Assembly (NCBI GenBank): GCA_963744115.1
Contig: CAVUSI010000002.1
Location: 62,001-126,000 of the forward strand
Source: Chersky-267 sp963744115
GTDB taxonomy: Bacteria > Chloroflexota > Limnocylindria > Limnocylindrales > CSP1-4
Reading direction: 5' to 3'
DNA length: 64,000 bases
Shown here piece after piece: positions 7,342 to 16,623 of this stretch. The first letter of the stretch is position 1, and each line of letters opens with the position of its first letter. The notes under the pieces were generated by a model that saw only the letters and a list, made by a program, of their open reading frames with translations, had not been told where the DNA came from and did not search any database. The position numbers were made by a program, and so were the translations under genes.

Positions 7342-8349
7342 TCAGCCTGGCCCGCGGTTCTGGACGAACTGGAAGCCGAACCGACCCTTGATGCAGAGGT
7401 GTCCGTCGGTCACGGACGAATCCATCGGGGAGGTGACCTTGACGATGTCGTTGTCCTGGACGTGGAGCGACAGCGTGCAGCCGACGCCGCAGTAGGGACA
7501 GATCGTGTCGGTCACCGCCTGGGCCGACTCGTCCCACGTCCCAGCCTCACGCATCTCGTGCTCGGACCGGAACATCAGGGCGCCCGTCGGGCAGACGCCG
7601 ATGCAGTTGCCGCAGTAGACGCAGGCGGAGTCCGGGAGGCCCACGTTCCACTCGGTGGAGATCCGGGCGTCGAACCCGCGACCCGCTACGGCGATCGCGA
7701 ACGTGTTCTGGGCATCGACCCCGCACGCCTCGACGCACTTGTAGCAGAGGATGCACTTGGAGTAGTCGCGGACGTAGAGCTCGTTGTCGATCTTGACCGG
7801 CTGGCCGACGGTCGCGGCGGTGGGTTCGCCCGCCGCTGCGTGGTGGTGGCCGGCCTCCCGGGCGTCCCGCTCGTCGGCCGCGGCCGGGGGGGCGGACGGG
7901 CCGAATCGCGTCGGATCGGCGCCGTATCGCTCGGCGTACGCGGCGATCGACCCATCCGGCGCCTGGGGCCCGGCGAGCCCGACGTCGACCGACGAGCCGA
8001 GGAGCTCCAGCACCACCTTGCGAGAGTGCCGTACTCGCTCGGAGTCGGTCATGACCTCCATCCCGGGCTCGACCCGGCGCGAGCAGGCGGGCGCCAGGAC
8101 GCGGGCGCCGGCGACCTCGACCACGCAGACCCTGCAGACGTTGACCGGGGTCAGGCTCTCGAGGTAGCACAGGGTCGGCGTGTCGATCCCCTCGGCGCGG
8201 CACGCCTCGAGGATGGTCGAGCCGGCGGGCACGGACACCGCGCGCCCGTCGATCGTGAGCTCGACCGCGACGACCTCGGCTGGCGGCGGCGCCTCGGGCG
8301 GATGGCTTGGCCGTGCCGGCGGCTCGAACAGGATCGGATCGATGGTCAC
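7342..8349 (-). CDS. FdhA N-terminal half: iron-sulfur protein of split formate dehydrogenase
   Basis: A 335-residue electron-transfer protein. Order of domains: NuoG/HydA-like [2Fe-2S] ferredoxin (C61, C72, C75, C89); an Ala/His-rich linker; two [4Fe-4S] ferredoxin motifs (C199, C202, C205, C209 and C243, C246, C249, C253); and the molybdopterin-oxidoreductase [4Fe-4S] domain (C284, C287, C291, C319) ending LCIKGRFGFQFV. In fused FdhA proteins the catalytic domain follows at once; here the frame stops 9 residues later. The missing part begins at the right point in the gene at 15565-13643. The GTG start overlaps the NuoEF stop (GTGA). Confidence 0.85.
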   Translation of the reverse strand: MTIDPILFEPPARPSHPPEAPPPAEVVAVELTIDGRAVSVPAGSTILEACRAEGIDTPTLCYLESLTPVNVCRVCVVEVAGARVLAPACSRRVEPGMEVMTDSERVRHSRKVVLELLGSSVDVGLAGPQAPDGSIAAYAERYGADPTRFGPSAPPAAADERDAREAGHHHAAAGEPTAATVGQPVKIDNELYVRDYSKCILCYKCVEACGVDAQNTFAIAVAGRGFDARISTEWNVGLPDSACVYCGNCIGVCPTGALMFRSEHEMREAGTWDESAQAVTDTICPYCGVGCTLSLHVQDNDIVKVTSPMDSSVTDGHLCIKGRFGFQFVQNRGPG

Positions 8350-10280
8350 AGGCTGATCATCCCCGGTTGGCGAAGGGCGCTCTCGATGGCACTGCTGGCC
8401 GTCTGGCCGAGGCCGCAGATCGAGGCGTCGCGCATCGCCTGGCCGACATCTCGGAGCAGCGCCAGCTCGTCGGCCGCGGACCCCCTCGGTCGGCCCGCGT
8501 CGAGGCGCGCCAGGATCTCCTCCTGGCGGACGGACCCGACCCGACACGGGACGCACTGGCCGCACGACTCGTCGCGGAAGAAGGCCGCGATCCGGCGCAG
8601 CGTCCCGACCAGGTCGGCCGTGTCGTCGAAGACCATCACCACCCCGGAGCCGAGGGTGGCCCCGATCGCCCGGGTGCCCTCGAACGTGAGCGGCGTGTCG
8701 AGCGCCTCCGGGCCGACGAACACCCCGGCAGCCCCGCCGAGGAGGATCGCCTGGATCGAACGTCCATCCCGGACGCCACCGCCGAGCTCGAGCAGCTCGC
8801 GCAGGGTGACACCGAACGGGACCTCGTAGATCCCGGGTCGCTCGACGTTCCCGGACAGGCAGAACAGCTTCGGGCCGGTCGAACCGTCGGTGCCGATCGC
8901 CGCGAACGCCGCGCCGCCGTCGAGGACGATCGCCGGGATGTTGGCCAGCGTCTCGACGTTGTTGACCGTCGTCGGCTTGCCGAACAGCCCGACCTCGACC
9001 GGGAACGGGGGCTTGTTGCGAGGTTCACCGCGCTTCCCCTCGATGGACTCGAACAGCGCCGTCTCCTCGCCACAGATGTACGCGCCCGCGCCTCGACGGA
9101 TCTCGATCTCGAACGGCACGCCCGAGCCGAGCACGTCCGGACCGAGCAGGCCGGCCGTCCGGGCCGCTCCGATCGCGGCAGTGACGCGAGCCTCGGCGAG
9201 CGGGTACTCGCCGCGGATGTAGAGGTAGCCGCGCTCCGCGCCGGTGGCGAGCCCGGCGATCGTCATCGCCTCGACGATCGCGAACGGGTCGTCCTCGAGC
9301 AGCGCCCGGTCCTTGAAGGTCCCCGGCTCGGACTCGTCGGCGTTGCAGACGAGGTAGTGCGGCCGGGTGACCTGGGCGGCGACCGCGGCCCATTTCCGCC
9401 CGGTCGGGAAGGCGGCTCCGCCTCGGCCGACCAGCTTCGCCTCGGTGACCGCCGCGATCACGCGCTCCGGCCCGAGGGCGATCGCGTGGGCGAGGGCCGC
9501 ATAGCCGCCGTGCCGCCGGTAGTCGTCGAGACTGAGCGGATCGACCCGGCCGACCCGGGCGAGGATCCGCAGGCCGTCGTCGCCGGCCTGCGGGACGGAC
9601 CGGCGAGCCGCTGCCAGGCGACCATCCGGGCTCGGAGTCGGGGTCGGCGCCGCGGACGGACCGGTGGCCGCGGCCGGATCGGTGGCCTCGATGTCCGGTG
9701 CGGCGAACCGCGCGGCGATGCCCGCCGCATCGATCGGGGCGACCGCGAACGACGTCGGGCTCTCGCCGGCGGAGGTGAACAGGGCGGCCGGCGCGCGCTC
9801 GCACTGGCCCAGACACGGGCTCCGCAGCCACGTCGCCCGGCCGTCGCGGGTGGGCTGCCCGGCCGGTCCGAGGCTTCGTTCCAGGTCCGCGCAGACGTCC
9901 TCGGCGCCGGCCAGCCGGCAGGCGATGTCGTCGCAGACATGAGCGACGAGCGGGGGCCGCGGCGTGGTCGCGAACAACGCGTAGAAGGTGGCCACGCCGT
10001 ACGCCTCGGCCGGGGGCACCGACAGTCGGCGGCAGACATAGGCGAGGGCCGGCTGGCTGATGAAGCCGATCCGGGCCTGGATCCCGTGGAGCGCCGGGAT
10101 GAGCAGGTCGCGATGCGACCGCGCCTCGTGCCCACCACGAGCGATGTGACCGTCGGCCTTCGAGTCGCGCACGCCGCCGTGCCAGCCGCTCGCCGGGGGC
10201 CCGATCTGCGGCGACAGCACCGCGTCGACCGCATCCCGTTCAGCCGGGGATGCGAGCGGGGCGACCACGTGGAGATCCAT
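8346..10280 (-). CDS. NuoE-NuoF fusion: NADH-binding subunit of formate dehydrogenase
   Basis: A 644-residue diaphorase subunit. Residues 1-170 are a NuoE-type thioredoxin-fold domain with a [2Fe-2S] site (C116, C121, C156, C160). A Pro/Ala linker follows, then a NuoF domain: the FMN/NADH glycine motif GRGGAAFPTGRKW (285-297), CGEETAL, and the [4Fe-4S] ligands C573, C576, C579 and C622. It would pass electrons from formate oxidation to NAD+. ATG at 10280 is preferred over GTG at 10286 because a TACACT hexamer lies 8 bases upstream of the ATG. Its overlap with the iron-sulfur gene marks a common operon. Confidence 0.88.
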   Translation of the reverse strand: MDLHVVAPLASPAERDAVDAVLSPQIGPPASGWHGGVRDSKADGHIARGGHEARSHRDLLIPALHGIQARIGFISQPALAYVCRRLSVPPAEAYGVATFYALFATTPRPPLVAHVCDDIACRLAGAEDVCADLERSLGPAGQPTRDGRATWLRSPCLGQCERAPAALFTSAGESPTSFAVAPIDAAGIAARFAAPDIEATDPAAATGPSAAPTPTPSPDGRLAAARRSVPQAGDDGLRILARVGRVDPLSLDDYRRHGGYAALAHAIALGPERVIAAVTEAKLVGRGGAAFPTGRKWAAVAAQVTRPHYLVCNADESEPGTFKDRALLEDDPFAIVEAMTIAGLATGAERGYLYIRGEYPLAEARVTAAIGAARTAGLLGPDVLGSGVPFEIEIRRGAGAYICGEETALFESIEGKRGEPRNKPPFPVEVGLFGKPTTVNNVETLANIPAIVLDGGAAFAAIGTDGSTGPKLFCLSGNVERPGIYEVPFGVTLRELLELGGGVRDGRSIQAILLGGAAGVFVGPEALDTPLTFEGTRAIGATLGSGVVMVFDDTADLVGTLRRIAAFFRDESCGQCVPCRVGSVRQEEILARLDAGRPRGSAADELALLRDVGQAMRDASICGLGQTASSAIESALRQPGMISL

Positions 10281-10288
10281 GCCCACGC

Positions 10289-10294
10289 AGTGTA
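10289..10294 (-). promoter_or_regulatory. Putative -10 box (TACACT) of the NuoEF/FdhA-N operon
   Basis: TACACT on the minus strand ends 8 bases before the ATG at 10280. A GTG closer to it would lie upstream of the likely transcription start, which decides the start codon. Confidence 0.5.
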
Positions 10295-10455
10295 GCGAGG
10301 GCGTCGCGTTCGAGGCTCGTTCGGGTCCCCCTCGCGGTGGATGACGGAATCAGCCCGCAGGGGGATGGCGACCGACGGTCGCGGACCGAGTCTTGGGTCG
10401 TCCTCGTCGTCCGGCATCGGCCGGCCGTCCGGTCCGCTTGTGGAGATCCAGTCCG

Positions 10456-12015
10456 ATGCGCTCCTTCGTCCGCGCCCATGCGCGACTCCTTGCGGCGGTC
10501 GTCGGCTTGCCGCTGATCCTCGCCAACCTCGCCGTCCCCGGCGCCGCGCCCTCGACCGCCGGTCGCCCGGCCGACCCCGCCGCGGTCGATGCCTGGCTCG
10601 AGGCCCAGGTCCGCGACGCTGGGATCCCCGGTGCCGCGATGGTGATCGTGCGGGACGGCCGGATCGTCGACGAGCGCGGGTTCGGGACGGCCGACGACAC
10701 GGGTCGGGCGGTCACGGCCACCACCCCGTTCATGATCGGATCCCTCTCGAAGTCGATCACCGCGATGGCCGTGATGCAGCTGGTCGACGCCGGGAGGGTC
10801 GCTCTCGATGCGCCGGTCCGCCGCTATGTCCCCGGCTTCGCGGTCGCGGACGAGATGGACTCGGACCGGATCACCATCCGCGAGCTGCTCGACCACACCA
10901 GTGGCTTGCCGACCTCGGCCGGCGTCGCTCCGTTGTCCCAGCCGGTGACGACGCTCGACCGCCGCGTCGGCGACCTCGCCACGGTCGGCCTGGTAAGCGA
11001 ACCCGGCTCGCGCTACGTCTACTCGAACGCGAACTACCTCGTCCTCGGGCGGCTGGTCGAGACGGTTTCAGGGCAGTCGTTCGGGGACTACGTCCAGGCG
11101 CACATCTTCACCCCACTCGAGATGACCCACGCTTCGACCGATCGCGCGACGGCCATCGCGAACGGCCTGACGCAGGCGCACCGGCTGTGGTTCGGTCTGG
11201 CGCCCACTCGGGCTCCGCTCGATCGGCCGGACCTCGTCCCGGCCGGGTTCATCGCGGCCAGCGCCGACGACCTCGGGCGGTTCCTCATCGCCCAGCTCGA
11301 CGGCGGTCGGTACGCCGGGCAGGCGGTGGTGTCCTCGGCCGCCGTCGAGGCGATGCACGCGGGCACGGTACCGACGGGACTGGCCGACGAGCGATCCGGG
11401 ATGGGCTGGGTCACGTCGACGCTCGACGGCGAGCCGATCCTGGCCCATGCTGGCAGCACGACCGACATGGCCGCCATCCAGGTCCTCATCCCCGGGCGGA
11501 ACCTCGGCGTCGCCATCCTGTTCAACGCCCAGAGCCCGCTCTACGAGCTGCTTCACAAGCCCGACGCGATCGGGCTCGGGGCAGCGGCCCTGCTCATGGG
11601 ACGCGAGCCGATGGGCACCCTCCAGGCGTTCTATCCCGCCTTCGACCTGCTCATCGTGGCGTTGTTCGCGTTGCTCGTCGTGGGGCTCGTCAAGGTGGTC
11701 CGCCGGCCGATGGACGGAAGCCTCGACTGGGCGGGACGGTCGCGAGCCGGTCGTGCGCGCCTGGTCGGGTCGCGGCTCTTCCTCGGCTACCTCGACGTGA
11801 TGGTTCCGGTCATCCTGCTGCTGAAGGTGCCGGACGTGCTCGGCGCACCGTGGCCGGTCCTCGTGCGGGTCGACCTGGGTGCCGTGGCCCTCGGACTGAT
11901 CGTCATGCGGCTGCTCGACGGCGGCATCCGCGCGGCGCGCTTCGCCCTCGCCCGACGGCGACGCGACGCGGCCGACGTCCCGCTGAGCGTGTCCGGGGCG
12001 GCGGTCGGGGCGTAG
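10456..12015 (+). CDS. Beta-lactamase-fold serine hydrolase with C-terminal membrane domain
   Basis: A 519-residue exported enzyme of the class C beta-lactamase/penicillin-binding-protein family (PF00144 type). An N-terminal signal segment (LLAAVVGLPLILANLAVPGA) is followed by the catalytic domain. The nucleophile motif SxxK is SLSK, and the Tyr motif YxN is YSNANYLVLGRL. Three hydrophobic helices near residues 390-490 (for example LLIVALFALLVVGLVKVV) should anchor it so that the hydrolase faces outside. The substrate may be a peptidoglycan peptide or an ester. It is followed after 9 bases by a sensor kinase gene, which suggests linked function. Confidence 0.8.
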   Translation: MRSFVRAHARLLAAVVGLPLILANLAVPGAAPSTAGRPADPAAVDAWLEAQVRDAGIPGAAMVIVRDGRIVDERGFGTADDTGRAVTATTPFMIGSLSKSITAMAVMQLVDAGRVALDAPVRRYVPGFAVADEMDSDRITIRELLDHTSGLPTSAGVAPLSQPVTTLDRRVGDLATVGLVSEPGSRYVYSNANYLVLGRLVETVSGQSFGDYVQAHIFTPLEMTHASTDRATAIANGLTQAHRLWFGLAPTRAPLDRPDLVPAGFIAASADDLGRFLIAQLDGGRYAGQAVVSSAAVEAMHAGTVPTGLADERSGMGWVTSTLDGEPILAHAGSTTDMAAIQVLIPGRNLGVAILFNAQSPLYELLHKPDAIGLGAAALLMGREPMGTLQAFYPAFDLLIVALFALLVVGLVKVVRRPMDGSLDWAGRSRAGRARLVGSRLFLGYLDVMVPVILLLKVPDVLGAPWPVLVRVDLGAVALGLIVMRLLDGGIRAARFALARRRRDAADVPLSVSGAAVGA

Positions 12016-12018
12016 GCT
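12013..12018 (+). promoter_or_regulatory. Putative -10 box (TAGGCT) of the sensor kinase gene
   Basis: TAGGCT includes the TAG stop of the serine hydrolase and ends 6 bases before the ATG at 12025. The two-component pair may have its own leaderless transcript besides read-through. Confidence 0.4.
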
Positions 12019-12024
12019 GCGACG

Positions 12025-12882
12025 ATGCGAAACGACGCATCGACCCGGTCGTGGGTCGGACGGCATCGCACGACCGCCGAGATCGGGGCCGGGCTGCTCG
12101 CCTTCGCCGCCGTCCTCGCCGTCACGTTGTTCCAGTGGGAGCTGACGGTCGACGGCTTGGTCCGCGGCATCACCCTCGGTGGGTGGGTCGCGCTCGCGGT
12201 CTACCTCGTCGTCCGTCGTCGCCACGTCGCCGAGGAACGACGGGCTCGCGCGGCGGCGGACCAGCGGCTGCGGATCGCCCGCGAGCTGCACGACACGGTC
12301 GCCGGCGCGGTCAGCTCGATCGGGATCCAGGCGGCTGCGGCCCGGCGGGTCCTGCGGACGAGCCCGGACGACGCCGCGCTGGCTCTCGAACGGATCGAGT
12401 CGGCCAGCCGGGCGGCGAACACGGACCTCCGCAGGATGCTCGACGCGCTCCGCGAGGGAGGTCCGATGTCGACCGCCCCCGAAGCCGGCCTCGATCGGCT
12501 CGAGACGCTTGTCGAGGAGACGCGGACGAGCGGCCCGGAGGTGCACCTGGCGGTGGATCCAGCCGCCCTCGCCCTCGGCGACCCGGCGCTGGACCACACG
12601 GCCTACCGGATCGTGCAGGAAGCCCTGACCAACGTGGTCCGCCACGCCGGGCCGGTCCCTGTCGAGGTCGACGTCCGGGTCCGACCGGATCGCGTCCTCG
12701 ATCTGTCGGTCGTCAACGGACCCGGCTCCGAGTCCCGGGCAGCGCGACGCGGCGAGGCCGGGCTCGGACTCACCGGGATGCGTGAGCGGGTGGCGCTCTT
12801 CGACGGTGCTCTCGACGCCGGGCCGACCCCCGACGGCGGGTTCGCCGTCCGGGCCACGCTGCCGCTCGACCGGCGACGATGA
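12025..12882 (+). CDS. NarL-type sensor histidine kinase
   Basis: A 285-residue kinase. Two hydrophobic segments lie within residues 17-63, with little or no extracytoplasmic domain between them. The HisKA_3 dimerisation domain has the phospho-acceptor H89 in RIARELHDTVAGAVSSIG. The ATPase shows an N-box EALTNVVRHAG and a G-box GLGLTGMRERV. The absence of a large sensor domain suggests that it senses a membrane signal or a partner protein, possibly the hydrolase upstream. Its stop overlaps the response regulator start. Confidence 0.85.
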   Translation: MRNDASTRSWVGRHRTTAEIGAGLLAFAAVLAVTLFQWELTVDGLVRGITLGGWVALAVYLVVRRRHVAEERRARAAADQRLRIARELHDTVAGAVSSIGIQAAAARRVLRTSPDDAALALERIESASRAANTDLRRMLDALREGGPMSTAPEAGLDRLETLVEETRTSGPEVHLAVDPAALALGDPALDHTAYRIVQEALTNVVRHAGPVPVEVDVRVRPDRVLDLSVVNGPGSESRAARRGEAGLGLTGMRERVALFDGALDAGPTPDGGFAVRATLPLDRRR

Positions 12883-13581
12883 CGGCGGCCGTCCGGCAGA
12901 TCCGGGTCGTCCTGGCCGACGACCAGGCGATGGTCCGTTCGGGCCTCCGGCTGATCCTTGAGGCCGAGCCGGACATCGAGGTGGTGGGCGAGGCGGCCGA
13001 CGGCGCCGCCGCTCTCGAGGAGGTGCGCTGGCGCCAGCCGGACATCGTCCTGATGGACGTCCAGATGCCCGTCCTCGACGGCCTCGAGGCCACCCGGCGC
13101 ATCCTCGGCGACGCGCCGGGTCGCGGGGCGACCCGTCCGCGGGTGATCATGCTGACGACGTTCGACCTGGACGAATACGTCTTCGAAGCGCTCCGTGCCG
13201 GAGCGTCTGGGCTTCCTGCTCAAGAATGCCCCGGCGGACGACCTGGTGGCTGCCATCCGGACCGTGGCGGCGGGGGAGGCGCTCCTCGCCCCGGCGGTCA
13301 CCGGCCGGGTCATCGCGGCGTTCGCACATCGTCGCGCCCCGAGCGAGACGGCCCGCGACCTCGCCCGGTTGTCCGATCGCGAGCGTGAGGTCCTGCTGCT
13401 CGTGGCCCGCGGCCGGTCCAACGCGGAGATCGCCGCCGAGCTGGTCATCGGCGAGGCGACGGTCAAGACCCACATCTCGAGCCTGTTCGCCAAGCTCGGC
13501 CTGCGCGACCGGGTCGAGGCGGTGATCTTCGCCTACGAATCGGGTCTGGTCGGGCCGGGGATCGACGGGCCGGGCGGCTGA
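12879..13581 (+). pseudogene. NarL/LuxR-type response regulator, frameshifted
   Basis: The receiver domain runs from GTG/ATG-coupled start 12879 with the phospho-acceptor D60 (DIVLMDVQMP) and breaks after LRAGASG at about 13211. The expected continuation FLLKNAPADDLVAAI and the LuxR-type HTH (LSDREREVLLLVARGRSNAE, then VKTHISSLFAKLGL) are read in another frame up to 13581. One extra G in the GGG at 13209-13211 accounts for it: removing it gives a standard 234-residue regulator. It is either a true mutation that disconnects the kinase from output, or a sequencing/assembly error. Confidence 0.75.
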
Positions 13582-13642
13582 GCCGGGCTCCACGACACGC
13601 TCGGTCGGCTCTTCACGCCGGACGACCCTTCGCGCTCGGCGC

Positions 13643-15565
13643 CTAGGCGCTGACCGGCGCGTCCAGCTTCTCGATCCGGATCGCGGTCGCCTTGAACTCG
13701 GCGGTCCCGGACTTCGGATCCGTGGCGTCGATCGTCAGGAGGTTGACTGCGACCTCGTCCTGGAAGTGCATCGTCATGAACGTCAGGCCCGGGCGGAGCG
13801 ACGGATCGATCCGGATCGGCGTCTCGACCTGGCCGCGGCGCGACACGACGCGGACTCGGTCGCCGTCGGTCAGCCCGTAGTCGGCGGCATCCTCGGGCGA
13901 GATGTCGAGCGACTCGCCGCGACGGAGCGGCGACGTGTAGCCACCGGTCTGCACGCCGGTGTTGTACGAGTCGAGCCGCCGTCCCGTCGTCAGCCGGATC
14001 GGGAAGTCGTCGTCGAGACGGTCGACCGGCGGATCGTGATCGACCGGGACGAACGGCACGCGATTGCCGGGGACGGGGTCCTCCCACAGTCGAGAGTGGA
14101 GGAACAGCTCGCCGGGATGAGTCTCGTCGTAGCACGGCCACTGGAGCCCGCCTTCGCTCTCGAGGCGGGCATAGCTCATCCCGGCGTGGACCGGGGACAG
14201 GGAGCGGACCTCGTTCCAGACGGTCTCCGGGTCCGGGGCTCCCCAATCGTGACCCATCTGTCGGGCCAGGTCGAAGATGATCGCCAGGTCGTCGCGCGCC
14301 TCTCCGGGCGGGTCGATCGCCTTGCGGACCCGCTGGACCCGCCGCTCCGAGTTGGTGACCGTGCCGTCGCTCTCGGCCCAGGCCGCCGCAGCGGGCAGGA
14401 CGACGTCGGCCAGCTCGGCCGTCGCCGTCAGGAAGATGTCCTGGACCACCATGAAGTCGCGCGTGCTCAGGAGGTGCCTCGCGCGCTTCTGATCGGCCTC
14501 GGACTGGACCGGATTCTCGCCGATGACGTAGACGGCCTGGAGGTCGCCCCGCTCCATCGCGTCGAACATCCCGGACAGGTGCCAGCCCCGCTTCGGCGGG
14601 ACGGGGATGCCCCAGGCGGCGTCGAACCTGGCGCGCAGGGCGTCGTTCTCCACGTGCTGGAAGCCCGGCAGCCGGTCCGGCAGGGCGCCCATGTCGCCGC
14701 CCCCCTGGACGTTGTTCTGGCCGCGGAGCGGGTTGAGGCCGCTGCCGTACCGGCCGACGTGGCCGGTCAGCAGGGCCAGGCTGATGAGCGCCAGGACGTT
14801 GTCGACCGCGTTGTGATGCTCGGTGATCCCCAGGGTCCAGCAGATCATCGCCCGGTCGGCCGTGGCGAAGGCGTGGGCGGCCTCGCGGATCGCCTCCCCG
14901 GGGATGCCCGTCTCGCGCTCGGCGTAGTCCAGGGTGTACGACTCGACCTTGGCGCGATAGGCCTCGAACCCCTCCGTGGCCCGTTCGATGAACGCCTGGT
15001 GGTGGAGCCCGGCGGCGATGATCTCGCGGGCCATCGCGTTGGCCAGGGCGATGTCGCTGCCGACATCCAGGCCGAGCCACAAGTCGGCCCACTCCGCGGA
15101 GCTCGTCCGGCGCGGGTCGACCGCGATCAGCCGGGCGCCGGCGTTGACCCCGCGCAACAGGTGGTGGAAGAAGATCGGGTGGGTCTCGCGGGCGTTGCTG
15201 CCCCACAGGAGGACGAGATCCGTCTCCTCGATCTCACGGTATGAGCTTGTGCCGCCCCCGGCACCGAAGACGGTCGCCAGACCGGCGACGCTCGGCGCGT
15301 GTCAGGTGCGGTTGCAGCTGTCGATGTTGTTGCTGCCCAGGACCGTGCGAGAGAACTTCTGCGCGGCGAAGTTCACCTCGTTCGTCGCCTTGGAGCAGCT
15401 GAACACCCCGAACGTCGTCGGCCCGTGGTCCGCGCCCGCGGCCCGGAGGCCGGCGGCGGTCCGCTCGAGCGCCTCGGCCCAGGTCGCCGGCCGCAGGGAG
15501 CCCGCGTCGCTGCGGCCGCCCTCCCGGACGAGCGGCTGGGTGAGCCGGACGTAGTTCATCGGCAT
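13643..15565 (-). CDS. fdhA: FdhA C-terminal half: selenocysteine-containing formate dehydrogenase catalytic subunit
   Basis: A 640-residue catalytic subunit read through an in-frame TGA at 15304-15302 (Sec88). The context CNRT-U-HAPSVAGLATVFG is the signature of selenocysteine formate dehydrogenases, where Sec ligates molybdenum and the next His aids C-H cleavage. The N-terminus MPMNYVRLTQPLV corresponds to the region just after the [4Fe-4S] domain of fused FdhA, which is encoded at 8349-7342. The C-terminal part (PIRLTTGRRLDSYNTGVQTG onward) is the dinucleotide-binding domain. ATG at 15565 has GGAGGG 9 bases upstream. It follows the LLM gene by 91 bases on the same strand. Confidence 0.9.
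15273..15304 (-). other. Sec UGA codon and bacterial SECIS hairpin of fdhA
   Basis: The TGA codon is at 15304-15302. Eighteen bases after it comes the loop GGTCT (15283-15279), closed by a perfect 6-bp stem GTCGCC/GGCGAC (15289-15284 and 15278-15273). As I remember the Escherichia coli fdhF element, it has the same GGUCU loop at the same spacing. SelB binds this loop to direct Sec-tRNA to the UGA. Confidence 0.88.
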
Positions 15566-15656
15566 GGGCTGCGGCCCTCCGTGGTTCGCTCCGCCGGGGA
15601 CGGTCAGCAGCGCCGACCGGGCGGTCCGCCGAGTGTAGCGCGGAGAACGGCCCCGA

Positions 15657-16571
15657 TCAGCCCGCGGCCCGCCCGTCGGGCGGCGTCCCGTCGCGGTATC
15701 GCCGGATCGCCTCGAGAGCCACGTCGTAGGTCGCCGGGGACGCCTCCTCGAAGCGGAGCTGGACGTGCCCGATCCCGAGCTCGGTCCAGGCGGCCAGGGC
15801 ATCGGCGATGGCGGCGGCGTCGACGGGGACGTCCCGCCAACCCGGCGGTGCCCCGTCGTCGGCCAGCTCGCCGAGCCCGATCCCGACGGTGCGTTCGAGG
15901 GTCGCCGGATCGCGGCCCTCCGCGTCGCAGGCCGCCACGAGCCGGTCGTGGCGCTCGGTGAACCGGTGATCCGGGAGCCCGAACCAGGCGGTCTGCCAGG
16001 CGTCCGCGTAGCGTGCGGTGAGCCGCAGCATGCGGTCGCCCTTCGCGGCGACGAGGATCGGAAGCGATGGCCGGTCCGGTGTCGGCACGATGACCGCGTC
16101 GTCGACGTCGGTCCACCGGCCATGGAAGGTGACTCGCTTCCCGCGTATGAGCGGGACGATGACCTGGAGCGCCTCGCCGAACCGCCCGACACGATGGTCG
16201 AACGGGTAGCCGAACGTCCGATATTCGTCCTCGTACCAGCCGCAGCCGAGGCCGAGGATCAGCCGTCCCCCGGAGACATCGTCGGCGGTCGCAGCCATCT
16301 TCGCGAGCAGCCCAGGGCTGCGGAATGACGTAGCCAGGACCAGGGTACCGAGCTCGACGCGGCGGGTCGCGACCGCCAGCGCGCTGAGCAGCGTCCACGC
16401 TTCGTGGATCCCGACCTCGGGGCCGTCGGCCGGCCGCCAGAGGAAGTGGTCGCACAGCCACAGGCTGTCGGCACCGCCGTCCTCGGCCTGCCGGGCGAGG
16501 GCCGAGATCCCCGACCAGCTGCCGCCGGTCCCGTGCGCGGGTCCCTGTGGCAGGATCATCCCGACCTTCAT
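15657..16571 (-). CDS. LLM-class (luciferase-like) flavin or F420-dependent oxidoreductase
   Basis: A 304-residue TIM-barrel protein of the bacterial luciferase-like monooxygenase family. It has the typical start MKVGMILPQ, then ADSLWLCDHF, VATRRVELGTLV, GRLILGLGCGWYEDEYR and PILVAAKGDRMLRLTARYAD. Members use FMN or coenzyme F420; the sequence does not decide which. The start has a TAGACT hexamer 6 bases upstream. It precedes fdhA on the same strand, but a link to formate metabolism is not evident. Confidence 0.82.
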   Translation of the reverse strand: MKVGMILPQGPAHGTGGSWSGISALARQAEDGGADSLWLCDHFLWRPADGPEVGIHEAWTLLSALAVATRRVELGTLVLATSFRSPGLLAKMAATADDVSGGRLILGLGCGWYEDEYRTFGYPFDHRVGRFGEALQVIVPLIRGKRVTFHGRWTDVDDAVIVPTPDRPSLPILVAAKGDRMLRLTARYADAWQTAWFGLPDHRFTERHDRLVAACDAEGRDPATLERTVGIGLGELADDGAPPGWRDVPVDAAAIADALAAWTELGIGHVQLRFEEASPATYDVALEAIRRYRDGTPPDGRAAG

Positions 16572-16577
16572 CCGGCC

Positions 16578-16583
16578 AGTCTA
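16578..16583 (-). promoter_or_regulatory. Putative -10 box (TAGACT) of the LLM gene
   Basis: TAGACT on the minus strand ends 6 bases before the ATG at 16571; leaderless geometry. Confidence 0.5.
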
Positions 16584-16623
16584 GACACGCCGCTGCGCAC
16601 CGCCGGTACCCGGCGGCCAGATC

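Noticed and set aside
12879..13581. Programmed ribosomal frameshift in the response regulator
   Set aside because: No slippery heptamer or downstream pseudoknot is apparent, and a single extra G explains the break more simply.
13643..15565. fdhA as two pseudogene fragments broken by a stop
   Set aside because: The stop is TGA in the Sec signature with a SECIS hairpin, and Sec machinery is adjacent.
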